Positions 14,243 to 18,116 of a stretch of 18,116 nt of DNA are shown one piece after another (position 1 is the first letter of the stretch; each line of letters begins with the position of its first letter). The stretch is from Eubacterium sp. UBA3279. GTDB lineage: Bacteria; Bacillota; Clostridia; Lachnospirales; Lachnospiraceae. The position numbers and the translations under genes were made by a program. The notes under the pieces were generated by a model that was given only the letters and a program-made list of their open reading frames with translations, did no database searches and had not been told where the DNA came from. The DNA is taken from assembly GCA_002361775.1 (NCBI GenBank), contig DETV01000067.1, positions 76,872 through 94,987 of the forward strand. The letters are read 5' to 3'.

Positions 14243-16426
14243 TTATTTTACTTCCTTCAAATAAAATTCCACTGCCTGATAATCTCCTTCCTGTCGTGGG
14301 AAGTTCAATCCCCCTGCCATAAGAGATTTTCCGGATCTTATCATTTCTCCGTTCACCTGATACATTTTTTCAGGATTCAATCCCTTTACCGGAATGTGCT
14401 GAGAAGGATTGTTCGGCTGACCCATCATCTGCATTCCGTGAATGAGAGCTTCGCTCTGATCCTCCGATACAAATTCCCATGCAGCATATAAATGATTCTC
14501 CATAGGGTTGGTCAGACGATAATACTCTCCCTCATGGGTAAGGGTATAATACTTTTTAAAGGTCTTGATCTGTTCTTTTACCTCTTCTTTTTCTTCCTCT
14601 GTCAGCAAATTCAAATCCAACTCATAGCCAAAGCTTCCTGCCATAGCCACTGCGCCTCTTGATGCCAGCGGTGTTTTTCTTCCTGTCTGGTGATTGGGAA
14701 CAGCAGATACATGCGCTCCAACTGTGGCAATCGGATAGGCGAAAGAAGTTCCATATTGAATTTTGATTCTTTCCAGCGCATCTGTATCATCACTGCACCA
14801 GATCTGAGGAGAATAATATAACATTCCCGGGTCAAACCGTCCGCCCCCTCCACTGCAGCCTTCCAGAAGCAAATCAGGATATCTCTCAAGAAGTCTCTCT
14901 AACAATTCGTACAATCCCAACATATATCTGTGACAAACTTCACCCTGCCGCTCTTTTGGAAGTTTTGCACTGTATACATCACTGATATTTCGATTCATAT
15001 CCCATTTTACATATTCAATATTGGCGCTGTCCAAAATATCTGTCATTCTCTCAAAGAGATAATCTCTCACATCTTCCCTGGACATATCCAAAATCAACTG
15101 AAAACGACTTCGATTCGGTTTTCTTCCCGGAATCTGCAACGCCCAATCCGGATGCGCTCGATACAGATCGCTGTCTTCAGAGATACATTCCGGCTCAAAC
15201 CATAGACCAAATTTCATTCCCAGAGCATTCACTCCGTCAGCAATCGGTTTCAGTCCTCCTTTCAGTTTTTCTGTATTGACAAACCAATCTCCCAGACCAC
15301 TGGTATCTCCGTCTCGTTTTCCAAACCAGCCGTCATCAAGAACCATCAGTTCCACACCTAACTGAGCGGCGCCTTTTGCAATATTTAAAATCTTTTCTTT
15401 ATCAAAATCAAAATATGTAGCCTCCCAGTTATTGATCAATACCGGACGGCGTTCATGTTTATATTTTCCTCTGCACAGATGTTCCCGGAAAATATGATGA
15501 AAACTGGAGCTCATTTTTCCAAATCCACGGTTACTGTAGGTAAATACCGCTTCCGGTGTAAAGAATTCCTCTCCCTCTTCCAGTGTCCAGGCAAATCTTT
15601 CTGTACCGATACCTGCTGTCATCCGCACATGGTTCATCTGATCTTTTTCTATCTCTATTGCAAAATTCCCGCTGTAGATCAGAGAAAGGCCATAACAGTC
15701 TCCCCAGTCTTCCGTTGTCTCTTTATCACAAAGAATAACAAATGGATTATGATGATGACTGGATGCTCCCCGCACACTTCCCACAGTCATGCGGCCATGC
15801 ATAACCGGTACGCGCTCCATCTGCCGCTCCATACAATGTCTTCCGTGAAAATGCACCAGATCCCATTCTCCCTGAAGGAAATCCAGATTCAAAGAAGATG
15901 CTTTTGTGAGAATAATTTTCTCTGTTCCCTCATTTACAAACTTCACACACCGGGTAAGAATATCTTCCTCTTCCCATACGCTGTAATACAAATCGGCTGC
16001 CAGTCCTGTCACCTGATCCTTTACCCGAATAATCAGTGTTTCCCCTTCTTTTCCATAGAGTGCCGGCATACCGGGAATACTATATTTTCCCTGGAGGATC
16101 TGGTATCCTTCATATCGAAAATCCACCGCATCCGTTCCGTCTCCATTTATCACACTCACACTATTTACCCGATAATCCCCGATGCCATTGGAGGGATACT
16201 CCTGTGGCAGGGTATCCAGAGAATACTCTCTTCTGTCTCCCACATCATAAGGATTTCCGGAAAAACCGCTGTCCCGGTAATCCAACAGATAACTCATGTC
16301 TTCTTCTGTCCTGTCTCCATAATAAATATGGAGCAAAAAGCCATAAGCATCCACCATCATCTGATAAGATGTGTTTTTTGTTGTCAAAGTAAACAATTGC
16401 TTCTTCTCTTCAAATTTAATTCCCAT
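14243..16426 (-). CDS. GH36 alpha-galactosidase
   Basis: The protein has 727 residues, the length of the large bacterial GH36 enzymes (AgaA/RafA/AgaN type). It has an N-terminal beta-sandwich (to about 320) and a central (beta/alpha)8 barrel with NNWEATYFDF, LDDGWFGKRD and the nucleophile D476 in KWDMNR. The acid/base is D546 in CSDDTDA; the 70-residue gap equals D478/D548 of Geobacillus AgaA. A C-terminal beta domain follows. It releases terminal alpha-1,6-galactose from melibiose, raffinose and stachyose. There is no signal peptide, so it is cytoplasmic. The ATG at 16426 is chosen because AAAAGGAG (16435-16442) lies 8 bases upstream; a start nine codons earlier would lack such a site. It lies 47 bases after the thioesterase gene without a terminator, so is probably in the maf operon. 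Confidence 0.95.
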   Translation of the reverse strand: MGIKFEEKKQLFTLTTKNTSYQMMVDAYGFLLHIYYGDRTEEDMSYLLDYRDSGFSGNPYDVGDRREYSLDTLPQEYPSNGIGDYRVNSVSVINGDGTDAVDFRYEGYQILQGKYSIPGMPALYGKEGETLIIRVKDQVTGLAADLYYSVWEEEDILTRCVKFVNEGTEKIILTKASSLNLDFLQGEWDLVHFHGRHCMERQMERVPVMHGRMTVGSVRGASSHHHNPFVILCDKETTEDWGDCYGLSLIYSGNFAIEIEKDQMNHVRMTAGIGTERFAWTLEEGEEFFTPEAVFTYSNRGFGKMSSSFHHIFREHLCRGKYKHERRPVLINNWEATYFDFDKEKILNIAKGAAQLGVELMVLDDGWFGKRDGDTSGLGDWFVNTEKLKGGLKPIADGVNALGMKFGLWFEPECISEDSDLYRAHPDWALQIPGRKPNRSRFQLILDMSREDVRDYLFERMTDILDSANIEYVKWDMNRNISDVYSAKLPKERQGEVCHRYMLGLYELLERLLERYPDLLLEGCSGGGGRFDPGMLYYSPQIWCSDDTDALERIKIQYGTSFAYPIATVGAHVSAVPNHQTGRKTPLASRGAVAMAGSFGYELDLNLLTEEEKEEVKEQIKTFKKYYTLTHEGEYYRLTNPMENHLYAAWEFVSEDQSEALIHGMQMMGQPNNPSQHIPVKGLNPEKMYQVNGEMIRSGKSLMAGGLNFPRQEGDYQAVEFYLKEVK

Positions 16427-16473
16427 ATTCTCTTCTCCTTTTCTTCCTATCATAAAACTGCCCGGTTATTGTT

Positions 16474-16920
16474 TTATACCTGTCTTTCCATTTCCCGGCA
16501 GAATATCTGATTCCACTCTGGCTTTGTCCGCTTTAGAGAAACCGGTTTTCCTTCTCTGGTAAGAAAACAATGGCTGCTTTCCCCTGTACACCGGACTTCT
16601 CCTGATTCCTTATCTGTCACTGTATATTCCAGACGGATCCGAATCCCATTATATTCCTTGATTCGAACCTGCAAATTTACTCTTTCTCCATACCTGGTCA
16701 TGGATTTATACGTAGCTTCTATGGTAAGTACAGGACTGATAATTCCTTCTTTTTCCATCTGCGCATACCCCATTCCCAGATATTCCAGATAATCGCTTCT
16801 TATCTCTTCAAACCAGCGGATATAATTGGAATGATGAACACATCCCATCTGATCTGTTTCATAATACTGTACCTGGTGTTCATATCCCGAATATAGACCT
16901 GAGACTGAACAATCTTCCAT
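16474..16920 (-). CDS. YbgC/FadM-like acyl-CoA thioesterase (4HBT hotdog fold)
   Basis: This 148-residue hotdog protein has the 4HBT signature YYETDQMGCVHHSNYIRWFE, whose Asp in the TDQMG segment is the catalytic residue of YbgC-type thioesterases. RSDYLEYLG and the long central strand VRIKEYNGIRIRLEYTV follow as usual for the family. It should hydrolyse an acyl-CoA or aromatic-CoA thioester in the cytoplasm; the natural substrate is unclear. The ATG at 16920 overlaps the maf stop by one base (TGATG), so translation is coupled. A TTG codon just upstream in frame is a less likely start. The C-terminal 25 residues are basic and not part of the fold. Confidence 0.88.
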   Translation of the reverse strand: MEDCSVSGLYSGYEHQVQYYETDQMGCVHHSNYIRWFEEIRSDYLEYLGMGYAQMEKEGIISPVLTIEATYKSMTRYGERVNLQVRIKEYNGIRIRLEYTVTDKESGEVRCTGESSHCFLTREGKPVSLKRTKPEWNQIFCREMERQV

Positions 16921-17498
16921 CAAAATATCCCTTCTTTCTTCAATTCCTGGTAAATTCTCCCAACCGGAAGACCCACCACATTGTTATAATCCCCCTGAAT
17001 TTTTTCAATAAATCTGGCGCAAAATCCCTGTATTCCGTAGGCGCCTGCCTTATCCATAGGTTCTCCCGTACTTACATACCAGGCAATTTCCTCTTCTGAC
17101 ATAGGATACATATACACCTTCGTTTCTTCTGCAAATACAATTTCTTTTTCTTCCGTTATGAGAGTTACTCCCGTATATACACTATGACATTTTCCCTGGA
17201 GCATGGTTAGCATCCTGACAGCATCCTCTTTGTCTGCCGGTTTTCCCAACATTTTCCCTCCATATACAACAATCGTATCTGCCCCGATAACCAATCCGGG
17301 CTGTACGTTCCTTTTCACTCGCACCTCCCGCTCCACATCTCTTGCTTTCTGCTGTGCCAGCTCTTTCACTGCTTCCACCGGATCTGTGCTGGTAATCACC
17401 TCTTCCACTGTGCTGGAGAGTACTTCAAACTCCAGACCGATCTGAGTAAGCAATTCCCTTCTTCGTGGAGACTGAGATGCCAAAATAATATCTTTCAT
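16920..17498 (-). CDS. maf: Maf family nucleoside triphosphate pyrophosphatase
   Basis: The protein has 192 residues, full family length. The substrate-binding N-terminus is IILASQSPRRRELL. VIGADTIVVYGGKMLGKP holds the conserved acidic metal ligand, and AGAYGIQGFCARFIEKIQGDYNNVVGLPV is the family C-terminal signature. Maf/YhdE proteins hydrolyse non-canonical or canonical dTTP/UTP to the monophosphate and are linked to nucleotide housecleaning and septum control. AAGGAG (17508-17513) lies nine bases before the ATG, and a strong promoter stands upstream. It is the first gene of an apparent maf-thioesterase-GH36-(GH35) transcription unit. Confidence 0.95.
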   Translation of the reverse strand: MKDIILASQSPRRRELLTQIGLEFEVLSSTVEEVITSTDPVEAVKELAQQKARDVEREVRVKRNVQPGLVIGADTIVVYGGKMLGKPADKEDAVRMLTMLQGKCHSVYTGVTLITEEKEIVFAEETKVYMYPMSEEEIAWYVSTGEPMDKAGAYGIQGFCARFIEKIQGDYNNVVGLPVGRIYQELKKEGIF

Positions 17499-17530
17499 TG
17501 TCTTATTCTCCTTGCTGTTCGATATATAAA

Positions 17531-17559
17531 ATTATCCGATTCTCTTTCTCAAATGTCAA
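17531..17559 (-). promoter_or_regulatory. Promoter of the maf operon
   Basis: On the minus strand a perfect TTGACA (17554-17559) stands 17 bases from GATAAT (17531-17536), a 5/6 match. The start would be near 17524, about 26 bases before the maf ATG. Since no other clear promoter or terminator is seen before GH36, it probably drives maf, the thioesterase and the galactosidases. Confidence 0.8.
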
Positions 17560-17617
17560 CACAAAAATCAAAACAGAATTTAATTTATTTCCATTTTTTA
17601 TTTTGCGATAATAAAAA

Positions 17618-17673
17618 AGACTGCCTGGAGAGGGTAGGCAATTCATAATTTTGCACCATCTCCATGGCAGTCT
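17618..17673 (-). terminator. Terminator of the RNase P RNA gene
   Basis: AGACTGCC/GGCAGTCT (17618-17625 with 17666-17673) continues past one bulged base into TGGAGA/TCTCCA, capped by a 27-base loop with further weak pairing. On the minus strand the stem runs into TTTTTTATTAT. It lies just past the 3' end of rnpB. The other side also has six Ts, but no plus-strand gene needs ending here. Confidence 0.85.
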
Positions 17674-17684
17674 GTATTTTTTAT

Positions 17685-18116
17685 CTTGTAAGCAGAACGA
17701 TAAGCCGGGTTATGTCGTGAATGGTCATCTATCTAATCCTGCTGTTGCCAACAGGCTTAAGCGACCCACCTAAAAGCGTGACGGGCAGCCACATTGCTTT
17801 TATTCGGTCTTGCTTCGGATGGGGTTTACATATGCCCTCACTGTTACCAGCAAGGCGGTAGTCTCTTACACTGCCCTTCCACCCTTACGTTAGCAATGAA
17901 CCCTGCAGACTAGTCTGCCGAGCAGGTATTGAGAATTATAACATAATTCTCAATACGCGGCATTCGCCGCATATCCTGTCAGCAGCAAGTGCTTCTGCAA
18001 GTAAACTTACAACGCACTTGCTCCTTCCAGTCTGTACGGCTCATTGCTAACGCGGTATATTTCTGTTGCACTGGCCTTGGAGTCACCTCCACCGGACGTT
18101 ATCCGGCATCCTGCCC
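17685..18116 (-). ncRNA. rnpB: RNase P RNA, type A-like, 5' end outside the window
   Basis: Read on the minus strand, the conserved bacterial RNase P RNA blocks appear in order. They are GGGCAGGATGCCGGATAAC, AGTGCAACAGAAA, AAGGGTGGAAGGG with GTAAGAGACTACCGCC, GGTAACAG, AAACCCCATCCGAAGCAAG, and finally AGATAGATGACC with ACCCGGCTTATCG. This is the catalytic RNA that trims tRNA precursors. The first roughly 60-80 bases (P1-P3, GAGGAAAGTCC) lie beyond the right edge. The 3' end is estimated from the expected P1 strand. With the missing part it would be about 500 bases, against 377 in Escherichia coli, because of an enlarged P12 domain (17887-18052). Confidence 0.95.
17887..18052 (-). other. Enlarged P12 domain inside RNase P RNA
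   Basis: This segment occupies the place of the short P12 hairpin (about 26 bases between the flanking conserved blocks in Escherichia coli) but is 166 bases long. A 12-bp helix closes it: 17888-17899 with 18041-18052. Inside are GCAAGTGC/GCACTTGC (17985-17992 with 18014-18021), GCGGC/GCCGC with a four-base loop (17957-17970), a perfect A/T-rich hairpin (17926-17939 with 17943-17956), and the 14-base palindrome GCAGACTAGTCTGC (17905-17918). Confidence 0.75.

Noticed and set aside
16427..16453. Upstream start for the GH36 gene
   Set aside because: No ribosome site there, while the strong AAAAGGAG at 16435-16442 points to 16426.
15455..16510. 351-codon plus-strand open frame opposite GH36
   Set aside because: Same reason: shadow of a conserved gene, no ribosome site, no recognisable domain.
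17618..17673. Hairpin as a plus-strand terminator or small RNA
   Set aside because: The T tract on the plus side exists, but no plus-strand gene precedes it; position right after rnpB explains it.
1..18116. CRISPR arrays, insertion sequences, integrases, toxin-antitoxin or other defence genes
   Set aside because: No spaced direct repeats, transposase motifs or terminal repeats were seen; the window is mainly ordinary chromosome.

Overview
The window looks like a chromosomal stretch of a low-GC Gram-positive anaerobe. Purine-rich Shine-Dalgarno sites (AAGGAG type) precede nearly every gene. The proteins read like those of gut Clostridia, most likely Lachnospiraceae (Blautia/Dorea/Ruminococcus-like). 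That placement rests on protein feel and gene content, not on a search. No insertion sequence, prophage or CRISPR array is visible. Except for a tRNA tail at the left edge and one MATE transporter in the middle, everything is on the minus strand.

Layout from left to right. The 3' tail of a tRNA (1-24) and its terminator lead to an 18-bp perfect inverted repeat. Next is a MATE transporter remnant with two in-frame internal deletions, overlapping the end of a PatB/MalY-type C-S lyase. Positions 1997-4866 hold a complete copper efflux operon transcribed copA-csoR-copZ. It has a near-consensus promoter and a CsoR-type GGGGTATA palindrome at the start site. Then come a lipoprotein cyclophilin and, with no gap, an acidic protein resembling a sigma-70 factor that lacks region 4. 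The full-length carB follows, without carA beside it. A divergent intact MATE transporter comes next.

The right part is an alpha/beta-galactoside cluster: GH4 alpha-galactosidase (melA), a broken GH35 beta-galactosidase, and GH36 alpha-galactosidase. The last two lie downstream of a YbgC-like thioesterase and a Maf pyrophosphatase, apparently from one strong promoter upstream of maf. The window ends inside the RNase P RNA gene (minus strand, 5' end cut off), which carries an unusually large P12 domain.

How the genes fit together: the copper genes are a self-contained export, sensing and chaperone circuit. The galactosidases have no signal peptides, so they should act on imported oligosaccharides, but no transporter or regulator for them lies in the window. 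Two genes (the left MATE and GH35) are decayed. The most unusual items are the truncated sigma-like protein coupled to a secreted cyclophilin, the enlarged RNase P P12 domain, a copper chaperone with a second CxxC pair, and three places where a candidate -10 element lies in the outer base of the preceding terminator stem.
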